Origin: Comamonas flocculans
GTDB taxonomy: Bacteria; Pseudomonadota; Gammaproteobacteria; Burkholderiales; Burkholderiaceae_C
Direction: 5' to 3'
Assembly: GCF_007954405.1 (NCBI RefSeq)
Contig: NZ_CP042344.1
Coordinates: 930,001-994,000 of the forward strand
Length of the DNA stretch: 64,000 nt
The position numbers and the translations under genes are program-made. The notes beneath the pieces are model-generated. The model had not been told where the DNA came from and searched no databases. It saw nothing but the letters and a program-made list of their open reading frames with translations. Shown here piece after piece: positions 1 through 9,988 of this stretch (positions within the stretch are counted from its first letter, which is position 1; each line of letters starts with the position of its first letter).

Positions 1-1613
1 TGGACCGCACGACGGGCTCCATCAGCGAGCCCGACACCAAGCTGCTGAAATTCCACGGCAGCTACATGCAGGACAACCGCGACGTGCGCGACGAGCGCCG
101 CCGCCAGAAGCTGGAGCCGGACTACGGCTTCATGGTGCGCGTGCGCCTGCCCGGCGGCGTGCTCACGCCCCGGCAGTGGCTGGACCTGGACGCGCTCACC
201 GAGCACTCCAAGGGCGGCCTGCGCATCACCACGCGCCAGACCTTCCAGTTTCACGAGATCAAGAAAGAACGCCTGCGCGACGTGATCGGCGGCATCAACG
301 CCACCGGCCTGTCCACGCTGGCCGCCTGCGGCGACGACGTGCGCAACGTGATCTGCTCGGTCAACCCTCTCGTGCCCGCCATGCAGGCACAGGCCTATGA
401 ATGGGCGCTCAAGCTCATGCACCACGTCAAGCCCCAGACTACCGCCTACAAGGAATTGTGGTTGGACAAACTGGAGCGCGTGAGCGACGGCGCGCAGGAC
501 GAAGAGCCGCTGCTGGGCAAGAGCTACCTGCCGCGCAAGTTCAAGTTCGGCATTGCCATCCCGCCGTACAACGACATCGACGTCTTTGCCCAGGACTTCG
601 GCCTGATCGCCATCTTTGACGACAAAAATGAACTGCAGGGCTTCAACCTCGCCCCCGGCGGCAGCATGGGTGCCACCGCGGGCGATGCCAAGACCTATGC
701 CGCCCTGGGCGACCTGATCGGCTACGTGCCCAAGGAGCACCTGCTGGAAACCTGCTGGCACGCGATCGCCGTGCAGCGCGACTTTGGCGACCGCAGCGAG
801 CGCAAGCACGCGCGCCTGAAGTACACCATCGACGACCGCGGCCTGCAGTGGTATCACGACGAACTGCAGTCGCGCCTGCCCTTCAAGATCGAGCCGCCCC
901 GGCCCTACCACTTCGAGCACAACGGCGACCGCTTCGGCTGGGTCGAGGCCGGCAAGGGGCAATGGAACCTCACGCTGCGCATCCCCAGCGGCCGCCTGTT
1001 GGACGTGCCGGGCCACCCGCGCCAGAGCGGCATGCGCGAGATTGCGCGCATCCACAAGGGCGAGCTGCGCATGACCTGCGACCAGAACGTCATCGTCGCC
1101 AAGGTAGCCACCAGGGACAAGGCCCAAATCGATGCACTGGTCAAGGAATACGGGCTGGATGACCACATCCAGGCCAGCGGCCTGAGCCTGAACGCCATCT
1201 CCTGCGTGGCCCTGCCCACCTGCGGCCTGGCGATGGCCGAATCCGAACGCTACCTGCCCACCATCGTGCGCAAGATGGAAGCGCTGCTCACCAAACACGG
1301 CCTGCGTGACGAGCCCATCCACTTTCGCATGTCCGGCTGCCCCAACGGGTGCTCGCGCCCCTACATCGGCGAGATCGCCCTCGTGGGTCGCGCCATCGGC
1401 AAGTACGACCTGCGCCTGGGGGCCGACCATCTGGGCGAACGGCTGAATGCGCTCTACAAGGAGAATGTGGGCGAAGAGGTGATTCTGGCCTCGCTCGACG
1501 CGCTCTTTGGCCGCTTTGCCGCCGAGCGCCAGCCGGGCGAGCATTTTGGCGACTTCGTGGCGCGCACCGGGGTGGTCGAGCCGCCCAAGCGCCGCCCCGC
1601 CATCCAGTATTGA
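1..1613 (+). CDS. cysI: Sulfite reductase hemoprotein (nitrite/sulfite reductase), 5' partial
   Basis: The reading frame is open from base 3 without a start, so the 5' end lies outside the window. The product is the siroheme/[4Fe-4S] subunit that reduces sulfite to sulfide in the cytoplasm. The cluster ligands are visible as C-x5-C (codons at 1203 and 1221) and C-x3-C (codons at 1338 and 1350), the latter in the context GCPNGCSRP. It heads the cys operon seen here, and cysG follows 11 bases after its stop. CysG makes the siroheme this enzyme needs. A ferredoxin-dependent nitrite reductase is the main alternative, but the cys context favours sulfite. Confidence 0.93.
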   Translation, partial: DRTTGSISEPDTKLLKFHGSYMQDNRDVRDERRRQKLEPDYGFMVRVRLPGGVLTPRQWLDLDALTEHSKGGLRITTRQTFQFHEIKKERLRDVIGGINATGLSTLAACGDDVRNVICSVNPLVPAMQAQAYEWALKLMHHVKPQTTAYKELWLDKLERVSDGAQDEEPLLGKSYLPRKFKFGIAIPPYNDIDVFAQDFGLIAIFDDKNELQGFNLAPGGSMGATAGDAKTYAALGDLIGYVPKEHLLETCWHAIAVQRDFGDRSERKHARLKYTIDDRGLQWYHDELQSRLPFKIEPPRPYHFEHNGDRFGWVEAGKGQWNLTLRIPSGRLLDVPGHPRQSGMREIARIHKGELRMTCDQNVIVAKVATRDKAQIDALVKEYGLDDHIQASGLSLNAISCVALPTCGLAMAESERYLPTIVRKMEALLTKHGLRDEPIHFRMSGCPNGCSRPYIGEIALVGRAIGKYDLRLGADHLGERLNALYKENVGEEVILASLDALFGRFAAERQPGEHFGDFVARTGVVEPPKRRPAIQY

Positions 1614-1624
1614 GAGCCTGCGCC

Positions 1625-3061
1625 GTGCAACACTTTCCCCTGTTTCTCGACCTGCGCGGGCGCCGCGTGCTGGTGGTTGGCGCAGGCCTCATCGCTGCAC
1701 GCAAGATCGCGCTGCTGCGCTCGGCCGGTGCCCACGTCACCGTGGTGGCCAAGGCAGCCCACCCCAGCGTGCAGGTGCAGGCCGATCGCGGCGAGATCGA
1801 ACTGCATTTGACGGCCTTCGAGCCGCGCTGGCTGCAGGGTATGTGGCTGGTGATCGCCGCCACCGACGATGAAGCGCTGAACCACGGCGTGGCCGAAGCC
1901 GCCGCCGCACGCCAGCTGTGGTGCAACGTGGTGGACGACGCCGCGCGCTCCAGCGCCCAGGTGCCCGCCATCGTGGACCGCGCGCCCATCACCATCGCCA
2001 TCTCCTCGGGCGGCAGCGCCCCGGTGATTGCGCGCCGCCTGCGCGAGCGCATCGAATCGCTCGTCGCGCCCTCCATCGGTGCGCTCACCGCCCTGGCCCA
2101 GGGCCAGCGCGCCGCCATCCGCCGCGCCCGCCCGGAGCTGTCCGCGCGGCGGCGCTTCTACCACTGGCTGCTGGACGGCCCGGTACACGCCGCGCTGCGC
2201 GCCGGCCGGCCGCGGCAGGCTGCGGACCTGCTCACGCAAGCCCTGAGCCAGGGCGAACCACCGGCGCCAGGCAAGGTGCTGCTCGTCGGTGCCGGCCCCG
2301 GCGACCCCGGGCTCCTGACGCTGCGCGGCCTGCGCGCGCTCAATGAGGCCGACGTCATCCTGCACGACCGCCTCGTGAGCGAGGACGTCCTGCAGCTGGC
2401 CCGGCGCGACGCCTTGCGCATCAGCGTGGGCAAGACCCCCGGCGAAGACCACGAAGCCACGCAGCGGCGCATCCACGCGCTGATGGTGGAACACGCCCGC
2501 CAGGGCCAGACGGTGGTGCGCCTCAAGGGCGGCGACCCGCTGGTCTATGGGCGCGGCGGCGAAGAGTTGCAACTGCTGCGTGCGCACGGCATCGCCTACG
2601 AAGTCGTACCCGGCATCACCGCGGCGCTGGCCTGCGGTGCCTACGCCGGCATACCGCTGACCCACCGCGGCCTGGCCGACACCCTGACACTGGCCACCGC
2701 CCACCGGCGCGAAGCGGCCGAGCAGGCCCGCAGCCCGCGCCAGCACACGCAGGTCTTCTACATGGGTGTGGAACGCTTGGCCACGCTGGCCGCGCAGCTG
2801 CTGCGGCAAGGCTTGCCACCCGACACGCCCTGCGCCATGGTGGAAAACGGCTCGCGCCCCGGGCAGCGCACGCTGCACGCCACGCTGGCCAGCGTGGCGC
2901 ACGAGGCGCGCACGCACGCCATCGCCTCACCCGCCTTGTTCATCGTCGGCGCGGTCGCCGCGCTGGGGCAGGAGCTCGCCTGGTTTGGCCAGACGCTGAC
3001 GCCGCAGGGCAGCGCCGCCGCAGCCAGCGCGCCCGAAGACGCCGCGCTGCTCGTCGCATAG
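1625..3061 (+). CDS. cysG: Siroheme synthase (multifunctional CysG)
   Basis: 478 aa. The N-terminal part is the precorrin-2 dehydrogenase/sirohydrochlorin ferrochelatase, with the NAD-binding glycine motif [11 protein letters not shown] at about residues 18-28. The uroporphyrinogen-III methyltransferase domain starts near residue 216 with [13 protein letters not shown] and has the later [16 protein letters not shown] motif. The enzyme makes siroheme from uroporphyrinogen III, the cofactor of the preceding reductase. I chose the GTG at 1625 because the protein then begins [21 protein letters not shown] as family members do; longer in-frame starts run back into cysI. The length is normal for CysG. 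Confidence 0.93.
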   Translation: MQHFPLFLDLRGRRVLVVGAGLIAARKIALLRSAGAHVTVVAKAAHPSVQVQADRGEIELHLTAFEPRWLQGMWLVIAATDDEALNHGVAEAAAARQLWCNVVDDAARSSAQVPAIVDRAPITIAISSGGSAPVIARRLRERIESLVAPSIGALTALAQGQRAAIRRARPELSARRRFYHWLLDGPVHAALRAGRPRQAADLLTQALSQGEPPAPGKVLLVGAGPGDPGLLTLRGLRALNEADVILHDRLVSEDVLQLARRDALRISVGKTPGEDHEATQRRIHALMVEHARQGQTVVRLKGGDPLVYGRGGEELQLLRAHGIAYEVVPGITAALACGAYAGIPLTHRGLADTLTLATAHRREAAEQARSPRQHTQVFYMGVERLATLAAQLLRQGLPPDTPCAMVENGSRPGQRTLHATLASVAHEARTHAIASPALFIVGAVAALGQELAWFGQTLTPQGSAAAASAPEDAALLVA

Positions 3062-3074
3062 AAAGGACACCTTC

Positions 3075-3818
3075 ATGGCAACGACCCTGACCACCCCGCT
3101 GGCGCAGCGCTGGAACGCCTTGCTCACCCTGCTGCAAGGCATCGCCGAAGAGCACCCGGACGCGCTGCTCGCCTCCTCCATGGGCGTGGAAGACACACTG
3201 CTGATCCACGCGCTGATGCAACTGCCCAGGCGCCTGGGCGTCTTCATGCTGGACACCGGCCGCCTGCACAAGGAAACACTGGCCATGGTCGGCACCATCG
3301 AGCAGCGCTACGGCATCACCGTGCAGGTGCTGCACCCCGAGCCCGAGGCCGTGCGCCACTACGTGCAAACCCACGGCCTGAACGCCTTCTACGAAAGCGT
3401 GGAGCTGCGCAAGCTGTGCTGCGACATCCGCAAGGTGCAGCCGCTGCGCCGCGTGCTTGCGGGCCACAGCGCCTGGATCACCGGGCAGCGGCGTGAACAG
3501 TCGGCAACGCGCGCCGAACTGCCCGAAGCGCAGTGGGACGAAGCCTTCGGCCTGCACAAATACAACCCGCTGGCCAGTTGGCACACCGACGAAGTCTGGG
3601 CCGTGGTGCGTGCGCTGGGCATTCCCTACAACCCCCTGCACGACCGGGGCTATGCCTCCATAGGCTGCGAATGCTGCACCCGCGCCATTCGCCCCGGCGA
3701 GGACATCCGCGCCGGCCGCTGGTGGTGGGAGCAGAGAAACAACGCCGAGTGCGGCCTGCACACCACGGTCAACACCGCCAGCCACCTCGAACCCAGCGAC
3801 CCCACCCCTGCCGCCTGA
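3075..3818 (+). CDS. cysH: Adenylylsulfate (APS) reductase, CysH family
   Basis: 247 aa, ATG preceded by AGAAAGGA. It reduces activated sulfate to sulfite with thioredoxin. The protein has the two cysteine pairs that mark the [4Fe-4S] APS-reductase type: CC at residues 115-116 and C-x2-C at 198-201. The redox-active cysteine is C226 in ECGLH near the C-terminus. This type uses APS directly. That fits the absence of an APS kinase (cysC) gene or domain among the visible cys genes. It lies between cysG and cysD, with only 4 bases to cysD. Confidence 0.93.
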   Translation: MATTLTTPLAQRWNALLTLLQGIAEEHPDALLASSMGVEDTLLIHALMQLPRRLGVFMLDTGRLHKETLAMVGTIEQRYGITVQVLHPEPEAVRHYVQTHGLNAFYESVELRKLCCDIRKVQPLRRVLAGHSAWITGQRREQSATRAELPEAQWDEAFGLHKYNPLASWHTDEVWAVVRALGIPYNPLHDRGYASIGCECCTRAIRPGEDIRAGRWWWEQRNNAECGLHTTVNTASHLEPSDPTPAA

Positions 3819-3822
3819 AGCC

Positions 3823-4737
3823 ATGACTGCCATCACCGCCCCCCAACGTACCCATCTGGACTGGCTGGAGTCCGAGTCCATCCACATCCTGCGCGAGGTT
3901 GCCGCCGAATGCGAGCGGCCCGTGCTGCTGTTTTCCGGCGGCAAGGATTCCTGCGTGCTGCTGCGCCTGGCGGAAAAAGCCTTTCGCCCCGGCAAGTTCC
4001 CCTTCCCGCTGCTGCACGTGGACACCGGGCACAACTTCCCCGAAGTCATCGCCTTTCGCGACCAGCGCGCGCAAGAGCTCGGCGAGCGGCTGATCGTGCG
4101 CAGCGTGCAAGATTCGATCGCGCGCGGCACCGTGGTGCTGCGCCATGAAAACGACTCGCGCAACGCCGCGCAGGCCACCACGCTGCTGGAGGCCATCGCC
4201 GAATTCAACTTCGACGCCTGCATTGGCGGCGCGCGCCGCGACGAGGAAAAGGCCCGCGCCAAGGAGCGCATCTGCTCGTTGCGCGACGAATTCGGCCAGT
4301 GGGACCCGAAAAACCAGCGCCCCGAACTCTGGAATCTCTACAACACCCGCGTGCACCCGGGCGAAAACATCCGCGTCTTCCCGATCTCCAACTGGACCGA
4401 GCTCGACATCTGGCAGTACATCGCGCGCGAGGAACTCGCCCTGCCCAGCATCTACTACAGCCACGTGCGCCCGGTCGTGCGCCGCAAGGGGCTGCTGGCC
4501 CCCGTCACGCCGCTCACCCCCGCGCGCGAGGGCGAGGTGGTGGAAGAAGTGCGCGTGCGCTTTCGCACCGTGGGGGATGTGTCCTGCACCTGCCCGGTGG
4601 AATCCAGCGCCGCCACGCCCACCGACATCATTGCCGAAACCGCCGTCACCACCATCACCGAACGCGGCGCCACGCGCATGGACGACAAGCTCAACGAGGC
4701 GTCGATGGAACGCCGCAAGAAAATGGGGTACTTCTGA
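3823..4737 (+). CDS. cysD: Sulfate adenylyltransferase subunit 2
   Basis: 304 aa. This is the PP-loop ATP pyrophosphatase subunit of ATP sulfurylase, which makes APS from sulfate and ATP in complex with CysN. The PP-loop motif SGGKDS is at residues 38-43, and the family C-terminus ending in MERRKKMGYF is intact. The stop codon overlaps the cysN start by one base (TGATG), so translation is probably coupled. Length is normal. Confidence 0.95.
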   Translation: MTAITAPQRTHLDWLESESIHILREVAAECERPVLLFSGGKDSCVLLRLAEKAFRPGKFPFPLLHVDTGHNFPEVIAFRDQRAQELGERLIVRSVQDSIARGTVVLRHENDSRNAAQATTLLEAIAEFNFDACIGGARRDEEKARAKERICSLRDEFGQWDPKNQRPELWNLYNTRVHPGENIRVFPISNWTELDIWQYIAREELALPSIYYSHVRPVVRRKGLLAPVTPLTPAREGEVVEEVRVRFRTVGDVSCTCPVESSAATPTDIIAETAVTTITERGATRMDDKLNEASMERRKKMGYF

Positions 4738-6056
4738 TGAACGCCGTGAACGATCTCTGGCCCGAAGCGCGCAACAAGGGCGTGCTGCGCCTCGTCACCG
4801 CCGGCTCCGTCGATGACGGCAAATCCACCCTGATCGGCCGCCTGCTGCTGGACAGCAAGGGCGTGTTCGCCGACCAGCTCAGCGCCATCTCGGGCTCGCG
4901 CTACTCGCGCGCCCCGGCCGACGCGCTGGACCTGGCGCTGCTCACCGACGGCCTGGAAGCCGAGCGCGAGCAGGGCATCACCATCGACGTGGCCTACCGC
5001 TACTTCGCCACCCCGGCGCGCAAATTCATCATTGCCGACGCGCCGGGGCACGAGCAGTACACGCGCAACATGGTCACCGGGGCCTCCACGGCAGATGCCG
5101 CCGTCATCCTGATCGACGCCGCGCGCGCGCAAGACGGCGAGCTGCTGCCCCAGACCAAGCGCCACGCCACGCTGGCCCAACTGCTGGGCCTGCGCCACAC
5201 CCTCATCGCCATCAACAAGATGGACCAGGTGCAGTGGGATCAGGCGGTGTACCAGCGCATCCGCACGGCCGCCGAGCAGCTCGCACAGCGCCTGGGCATG
5301 GCCACGCCGCATTGCGTGCCGCTGTCGGCCCTGACCGGCGACAACGTGGTGCAACCCAGCCCGCACATGCCCTGGTACCAGGGCCAGCCGCTGCTGCCGC
5401 TGCTGGAATCCCTGCCGCTGGACCGAGGCGCCACCGCGCAGCAAGGCACCCGCCTCTTCGTGCAATGGGTGATACGCCACGAGGGCAGCAGCACCCACGC
5501 CTTTCGCGGCTACGCCGGCCAGGTGCAAGGCGGCCCGCTGCGCGTGGGCGATGCGGTGACGGTGCTGCCCAGCGGCGAAACCGCCCAGGTGCAAGCGATC
5601 CAGCTGGGCGAGCAGGCGCTGCAGATCGCCGCCGCGGGCGACAGCATCACCGTGGCGCTGGACCGCGAGATCGACATCTCGCGCGGCGACCTGCTGGTGG
5701 CCGGTGGCCAGCCGCCCCAGGTGGCACGCGAGTTCGACGCCGACCTGTGCTGGCTGGACCGCCAGACGCTCAACCCCTCGCGCTGGTACTGGCTCAAGCA
5801 GGGCGCACGCCTGACCCAGGCACGCATCACGGCGGTGAAGGCCAAGCGCGACATCAGCGAACTGCGCAGCGTGCCCCACAACGGTCCGCTGGCCAGCAAC
5901 GACATCGGCCGGGTGCGCATCCGCACGCGCGACACCCTGGCGCTGGACGACTACGACAGCGAACGCAGCACCGGCGCCTTCATCCTGATCGACGACGCCA
6001 GCCACCAGACGGCGGCTGCGGGGATGGTGCGGCTGGGTAGCGAAGCCTCGGGCTGA
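4737..6056 (+). CDS. cysN: Sulfate adenylyltransferase subunit 1 (GTPase)
   Basis: 439 aa from the ATG that overlaps the cysD stop. It is an EF-Tu-like GTPase that drives APS synthesis by CysD. The P-loop GSVDDGKS is at residues 23-30, followed by the G3 motif DAPGHEQYTRNM and the G4 motif NKMD. The protein ends after the beta-barrel domains, so there is no fused CysC APS-kinase domain, consistent with direct APS reduction by the cysH product. It is the last gene of the operon; a hairpin terminator follows within 45 bases. Confidence 0.94.
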   Translation: MNAVNDLWPEARNKGVLRLVTAGSVDDGKSTLIGRLLLDSKGVFADQLSAISGSRYSRAPADALDLALLTDGLEAEREQGITIDVAYRYFATPARKFIIADAPGHEQYTRNMVTGASTADAAVILIDAARAQDGELLPQTKRHATLAQLLGLRHTLIAINKMDQVQWDQAVYQRIRTAAEQLAQRLGMATPHCVPLSALTGDNVVQPSPHMPWYQGQPLLPLLESLPLDRGATAQQGTRLFVQWVIRHEGSSTHAFRGYAGQVQGGPLRVGDAVTVLPSGETAQVQAIQLGEQALQIAAAGDSITVALDREIDISRGDLLVAGGQPPQVAREFDADLCWLDRQTLNPSRWYWLKQGARLTQARITAVKAKRDISELRSVPHNGPLASNDIGRVRIRTRDTLALDDYDSERSTGAFILIDDASHQTAAAGMVRLGSEASG

Positions 6057-6074
6057 GGCCCCAGCAGTACGCAC

Positions 6075-6110
6075 AAAAAAGCCCGGAACACGCCGGGCTT
6101 TCCTATTTCT
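6075..6110. terminator. Bidirectional hairpin terminator between cysN and tRNA-Met
   Basis: An inverted repeat AGCCCGG (6080-6086) / CCGGGCT (6093-6099) with a 6-base loop. A run of A precedes it at 6075-6080 and a T-rich stretch follows it. On the minus strand the A run becomes a U tract after the hairpin. It can therefore end cysN transcription from the left and tRNA-Met transcription from the right. Confidence 0.75.
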
Positions 6111-6113
6111 GTC

Positions 6114-6190
6114 TGGTGGTGGTACCGGGACTTGAACCTGGGACATCAGCATTATGAATGCTGCGCTCTAACCAACTGAGCTATACCACC
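6114..6190 (-). tRNA. tRNA-Met (CAT), elongator type
   Basis: 77 bases including an encoded CCA end. The cloverleaf can be drawn on the minus strand: acceptor GGTGGTA/TACCACC, D arm GCTC..GAGC, anticodon stem CAGCA/TGCTG with loop TTCATAA. The T arm CCAGG/CCCGG has one central A-C mismatch. The paired first base (G1-C72) argues against an initiator tRNA. A lysidine-modified tRNA-Ile2 also reads CAT on the DNA and cannot be fully excluded. A -10-like TAGAAT lies upstream at 6201-6206. Confidence 0.92.
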
Positions 6191-6305
6191 GAAGGCGCGC
6201 ATTCTAGCCGAAAAGACCGCGCTTTCCGGCAGCTGCGTGCGGTCGTTGCGCTTTCCTTCCAGCGCCTGCGCTCGCCCGATCGCGGGCTGGGCGGAGCAGC
6301 CCAGG

Positions 6306-7163
6306 TCAGGCGCCGTGGCGCTTGTCGCGCACGCTGACGCGGGACGTGCCCTCGTCGCGGAAGTCGAACGCACCGATCGCCGCCAGCAGCTTGCTCAAGG
6401 TGGCGTAGCCGTAGTTGCGCGGATCGAAACTGGCCTTGTTGCCGATTTGGGTGCCAACCGCGCTCACCTTGGCCCAGCCCGATTCGTCCTGCATCGCGTT
6501 CACCGCGTCGCGCAGCAGGTTCATCAGCGCGGTGTCCTGGCGCAGTTGCGCCGTGGGCACGCGCATGCGTTGCGCCGCGGCGACGGGCGCTGCAGCGGGA
6601 GCGGGCGCATCGGCATGGACACCCGAACGCGAGGGCCGGGCGGGCGCACTGGCGCCAGCCGCTGGCGCGCGTTCAGCGGCAGCGGGGGCGGCGTCCGCCT
6701 CGGCTTCTGCCGCCGCATCGCGCAAGGCCTCCAGGTACAGGAAGCGGGAACATGCGTTGACGAAGGGCCTGGGCGTCTGCGCCGCGCCAAAGCCGAACAC
6801 CGCGGCTCCCTTGGCGCGCAGGTGCATGACCAGCGGGGTGAAGTCCGCGTCCGAGGACACGATGCCGAACGCGTCCGGGCGTTCGGTGTAGAGCAGCTCC
6901 ATCGCGTCCACGGTCATCGCCATGTCGCTGGCGTTCTTCTGCCGGGAATAGTCGAACTGCTGCATCGGCCGGATGGCAAACTCCAGCAGCCGCGAGCGCC
7001 ATCCTTCCAGCGCGTGCTTGGTCCAGTTGCCGTAGGCCCGCCGGATGTTGATGACGCCCAGGGTGGAGAGCTCGGTGAGGATCTCGTCGATCAGCTCCGC
7101 CGGCGCGTTGTCGGCGTCGATCAGCAAGGCGATGCGAAACGGGGCCGCGAGATCCTTGTCCAT
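6306..7163 (-). CDS. NYN domain protein with C-terminal OST-HTH/LOTUS domain
   Basis: 285 aa. The N-terminal NYN/PIN-like nuclease domain (about residues 8-130) has the acidic residues expected for metal binding: D16 and D18 in LLIDADNAP, D80, D86, and D105/D107 in VSSDADFTP. An Ala/Pro-rich linker (about 135-205) leads to a C-terminal segment resembling an OST-HTH/LOTUS RNA-binding domain. The family is predicted to act on RNA; I infer a cytoplasmic RNA-processing role, with no known substrate. It is transcribed alone, and a dispersed repeat lies upstream. Confidence 0.85.
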   Translation of the reverse strand: MDKDLAAPFRIALLIDADNAPAELIDEILTELSTLGVINIRRAYGNWTKHALEGWRSRLLEFAIRPMQQFDYSRQKNASDMAMTVDAMELLYTERPDAFGIVSSDADFTPLVMHLRAKGAAVFGFGAAQTPRPFVNACSRFLYLEALRDAAAEAEADAAPAAAERAPAAGASAPARPSRSGVHADAPAPAAAPVAAAQRMRVPTAQLRQDTALMNLLRDAVNAMQDESGWAKVSAVGTQIGNKASFDPRNYGYATLSKLLAAIGAFDFRDEGTSRVSVRDKRHGA

Positions 7164-7177
7164 GATTCACCACTGAA

Positions 7178-7235
7178 TTGATAGCTGCCAGCGCTTGCCC
7201 GGCAAGCGCCAGAGCCGTATTTGACCGATATTTTA
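7178..7235. repeat. Dispersed repeat, family B copy 1
   Basis: Begins TTGATAGCTGCCAGCGCTTG and continues with CAAGCGCCAGAG and a TTTGACCGATATTT tail. The AGCGCTTG / CAAGCG core forms a small hairpin. It fills the gap between the enoyl-CoA hydratase stop and the NYN gene start. Eight further copies are listed below. Confidence 0.8.
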
Positions 7236-8012
7236 TTGGTGGGTGAACTTGGCCTGGCGCTTGTTCACGAAGGCGTCCATGCCTTCCTTCTGGTCCTGCG
7301 TGGCGAAGAGGGAATGGAACAGGCGGCGCTCGAACATCACGCCGTCGCTCAGGGTGCCTTCAAAGGCGCGGTTGACCGATTCCTTGGCGGCCATGACGGC
7401 GATCTGCGAGAAGCCGCTGATGGTGATGGCGGCGGCAAGCGTCTCTTCCATCAGCTTGTCCAGCGCGACGATGCGGCTGACCAGCCCGGCGCGCTCGGCT
7501 TCCTGCGCATCCATCATGCGGGCGGTGAGCGCCATGTCCATGGCCTTGGACTTGCCGACGGCGCGCGGAAGGCGCTGGGTGCCGCCGGCACCGGGGATGA
7601 CGCCGAGCTTGATCTCGGGCTGGCCGAACCTGGCGTTGTCGGCAGCGATGATGAAGTCGCACATCATCGCCAGCTCGCAGCCGCCGCCCAGGGCATAGCC
7701 GCTGACCGCGGCGATGACGGGCTTGCGGATGGAGCGGATGGTTTCCCAGTTGCGCGTGATGTAGTCGCCCTTGTAGGCGTCGGCGAAGCTGTACTTGGCC
7801 ATCATGGTGATGTCGGCGCCGGCGGCAAAGGCTTTTTCGCTGCCGGTGAGCACGATGCAGCCTATGGCCTCGTCGGCGTCAAAGGCCTTGAGCGCCGCGC
7901 CCAGCTCGTCCATGAGCTGGTCGTTCAGGGCGTTGAGCGCCTTGGGGCGGTTGAGCTGGATGACGCCGACTCTTTCGGCTTCGACACGGGTGAGGATGCA
8001 TTCGTAGGCCAT
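7233..8012 (-). CDS. Enoyl-CoA hydratase
   Basis: 259 aa crotonase-fold protein that hydrates trans-2-enoyl-CoA to 3-hydroxyacyl-CoA in beta-oxidation. The CoA-binding/oxyanion segment KAFAAGADI is present. Both catalytic glutamates are in place, in [11 protein letters not shown] and [17 protein letters not shown], so this is a true hydratase and not a relaxed-specificity crotonase. The ATG at 8012 gives the normal N-terminus and length. It is not next to other fatty-acid genes, so the exact chain length or pathway (fatty acid, phenylacetate or other) is open. Confidence 0.92.
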   Translation of the reverse strand: MAYECILTRVEAERVGVIQLNRPKALNALNDQLMDELGAALKAFDADEAIGCIVLTGSEKAFAAGADITMMAKYSFADAYKGDYITRNWETIRSIRKPVIAAVSGYALGGGCELAMMCDFIIAADNARFGQPEIKLGVIPGAGGTQRLPRAVGKSKAMDMALTARMMDAQEAERAGLVSRIVALDKLMEETLAAAITISGFSQIAVMAAKESVNRAFEGTLSDGVMFERRLFHSLFATQDQKEGMDAFVNKRQAKFTHQ

Positions 8013-8122
8013 GGTTTACTCCGGTGTTTTTCGATTCGAACGCCTGAATATAGCGAGTGGCCCGGGGCCCGCGGGAGCGGCGGGCCGCGCCCGGCCGGCG
8101 CATGGCGGGCGGCGGCCGCTCT

Positions 8123-9883
8123 TCAGGGCAGGCCCAGCCACTGGTCGGCCAGCGCAGGCTCGGCAACGGCCAGCCGCACGCTGCTGGCGGGGGCCTGCGG
8201 CGCGGGCAAGCTCAGCGCCAGGCGCAGCAGGCGGGCGTCGCGCGCCACCAGCGCGGTGAGCTCGGGCTGCGCGCCGGCGTACAGCGCCAGGTCGTCGAGC
8301 TTGTTCAGCCGCCAGCCCTGGCCGGCCACCTCCACGCCCAGCCATTCGTCGCCGGCCATGAAGCCGGCGCGCTCGGCGGCGCTGCCGGCAAGCACCAGCT
8401 TGACCCGCACGCCGCCCGACTCCTGCACGCGCAGGCCCAGGCGCTGGGCCGGCTGGTCGGTGTCGCCCTGCATCTGCACACCGTGCGCGGCCAGCAGTTC
8501 GGCCAGCGGCAGCTCGCCCGTACCGTGCACCCAGGCGTGCAGTTCGTCGCCCCAGTGCCGGCCGGAGCAGCGGCGCAGCTGCTGGCGCACGGCGGCTTCG
8601 GTGATGGGGCCGCCCTTGCTCGTGCGCCACAGCGCGCGCAGGACGTCGTCGAGCGTGCAGCGGCCGCTGCGCCGCAGCGACAGATCGAGGCAGAGCGCAA
8701 CGAGCGCGCCCTTGGTGTAGTAGCTGACCGTGGTGCCAGGGGTGTTTTCGTCCGGGCGGTAGTAGCGCACCCAGGCGTCGAAGCTGGCCTGGGCCACGCT
8801 TTGCACCTGGCGCCCGGGGGTCTGCAGCACCTGGTTGATGGTCTTGGCGAGCAGCTTGAGGTAGCCGGCCTGGTCGATCAGGCCGGCACGGCGCAGCAGC
8901 AGGTCGTCGTAGTAGCTGGTGAAACCTTCGAAGAACCAGAGCAGCTCGGTGTAGTTCTCCTGCGTGTAGTCGTAGCGCGTGAATTCGCTCGGGCGCATGC
9001 GCTTGACGTTCCAGGCGTGAAAGTACTCATGGCTGAACAGGCCCAGCAGCGTGGTGTAGCCCTCGGAGGCCTTGGCCTCGCCCAGGCGCGGCAGGTCGCG
9101 GCGGTTGCAGATCAGGGCGGTGCTGCTCTTGTGCTCCAGCCCGCCGTAGCCCTCGTCCACCGCGTTGAGCAAGAAGGTGTAGTGCGCGAACGGCGCCCGG
9201 GCGTCTTCGTCCCAGAAGCGGATCTGCTCTTCGCAGATGCGCCGCACGTCGCGCAGCAGGCGGGCGCTGTCAAACGACGCCGGCGCGCCGCTCACCACCA
9301 GGCGGTGCGGCGTGCCGCAGGCGACGAAGCGCAGGCTCTGAAACACGCCCATCTCCACCGGGCAGTCGGCCAATTCATCGTAGTCCGCCGCCTGGTAGCT
9401 GCCAAAGCCGTGGCGCGCGGCCTTGACGGGGCTGAGCGCGGTGGCCAGCTGCCAGTTGCCGCAGGCGGCCGGGCGCAGCACCTGCAGGCCGTGCGGCTGC
9501 TCTTCCTGGCCGTGCACGCGCAGGCACACGCTGGTGGCGTTGAAGAAGCCGCGCGTCGCATCCAGCCAGGCGGCGCGCACCGAGCGGTCGCTGGCCAGCA
9601 CCTCGTAGTGCAGCACCAGCGGCTCGCCGCGGCGGCACAGCGCCTGCCACTGGCACTTGCTCAGCTGCGTGAGCACTACCGCGCGCCCGCCCTGGCGCGC
9701 GCGCAGCTTCACCAGGTGGCGTGAAAATTCGCGCACCAGGTAGCTGCCCGGGATCCACACCGGCAGCGAGACGTTCTGGCGCGCCGCCGGCCGCGCGATG
9801 GTGAGCGTGAGGTGGTAGCGGTGGGTGCGCGGGTCGGGCAGGTCGACGCGGTAGTGCACGGGCGGCAGGGCAGATGTGGCCAT
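8123..9883 (-). CDS. M61 family metallopeptidase with PDZ domain
   Basis: 586 aa. It carries the zinc-binding HEYFH motif, followed at the right distance by the third-ligand glutamate in LLWFFEGFTSYYDD, as in M61 (glycyl aminopeptidase-like) enzymes. A PDZ-like segment lies near the C-terminus (about 480-560). The N-terminal part is the beta-rich domain typical of the family. No clear signal peptide is seen, so a cytoplasmic location is likely. The start ATG at 9883 gives MATSALPPVHYRVDLPDP, the family N-terminus. The substrate is unknown. Confidence 0.88.
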   Translation of the reverse strand: MATSALPPVHYRVDLPDPRTHRYHLTLTIARPAARQNVSLPVWIPGSYLVREFSRHLVKLRARQGGRAVVLTQLSKCQWQALCRRGEPLVLHYEVLASDRSVRAAWLDATRGFFNATSVCLRVHGQEEQPHGLQVLRPAACGNWQLATALSPVKAARHGFGSYQAADYDELADCPVEMGVFQSLRFVACGTPHRLVVSGAPASFDSARLLRDVRRICEEQIRFWDEDARAPFAHYTFLLNAVDEGYGGLEHKSSTALICNRRDLPRLGEAKASEGYTTLLGLFSHEYFHAWNVKRMRPSEFTRYDYTQENYTELLWFFEGFTSYYDDLLLRRAGLIDQAGYLKLLAKTINQVLQTPGRQVQSVAQASFDAWVRYYRPDENTPGTTVSYYTKGALVALCLDLSLRRSGRCTLDDVLRALWRTSKGGPITEAAVRQQLRRCSGRHWGDELHAWVHGTGELPLAELLAAHGVQMQGDTDQPAQRLGLRVQESGGVRVKLVLAGSAAERAGFMAGDEWLGVEVAGQGWRLNKLDDLALYAGAQPELTALVARDARLLRLALSLPAPQAPASSVRLAVAEPALADQWLGLP

Positions 9884-9892
9884 TTCAAAAAC

Positions 9893-9945
9893 CGTAGCTG
9901 CCAGCGCTTGTATACAAACGATTTCGGATATTTTTCATTCTCAAA
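9893..9945. repeat. Dispersed repeat, family B copy 2 (diverged)
   Basis: GTAGCTGCCAGCGCTTGTAT followed by CAAACG and a GATATTTTTC tail. It lies in the gap between the M61 peptidase start and the dsbC stop. It lacks the full GGCC part of better copies and looks decayed. Confidence 0.65.
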
Positions 9946-9988
9946 CCCTTGTCTGGCCTGCGCAAACAGCTATCGAAATCGGCAAGCC

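Noticed and set aside
6114..6190. tRNA gene considered as a prophage or island attachment site
   Set aside because: No integrase gene and no partial repeat of the tRNA 3' end were seen in the flanking sequence.
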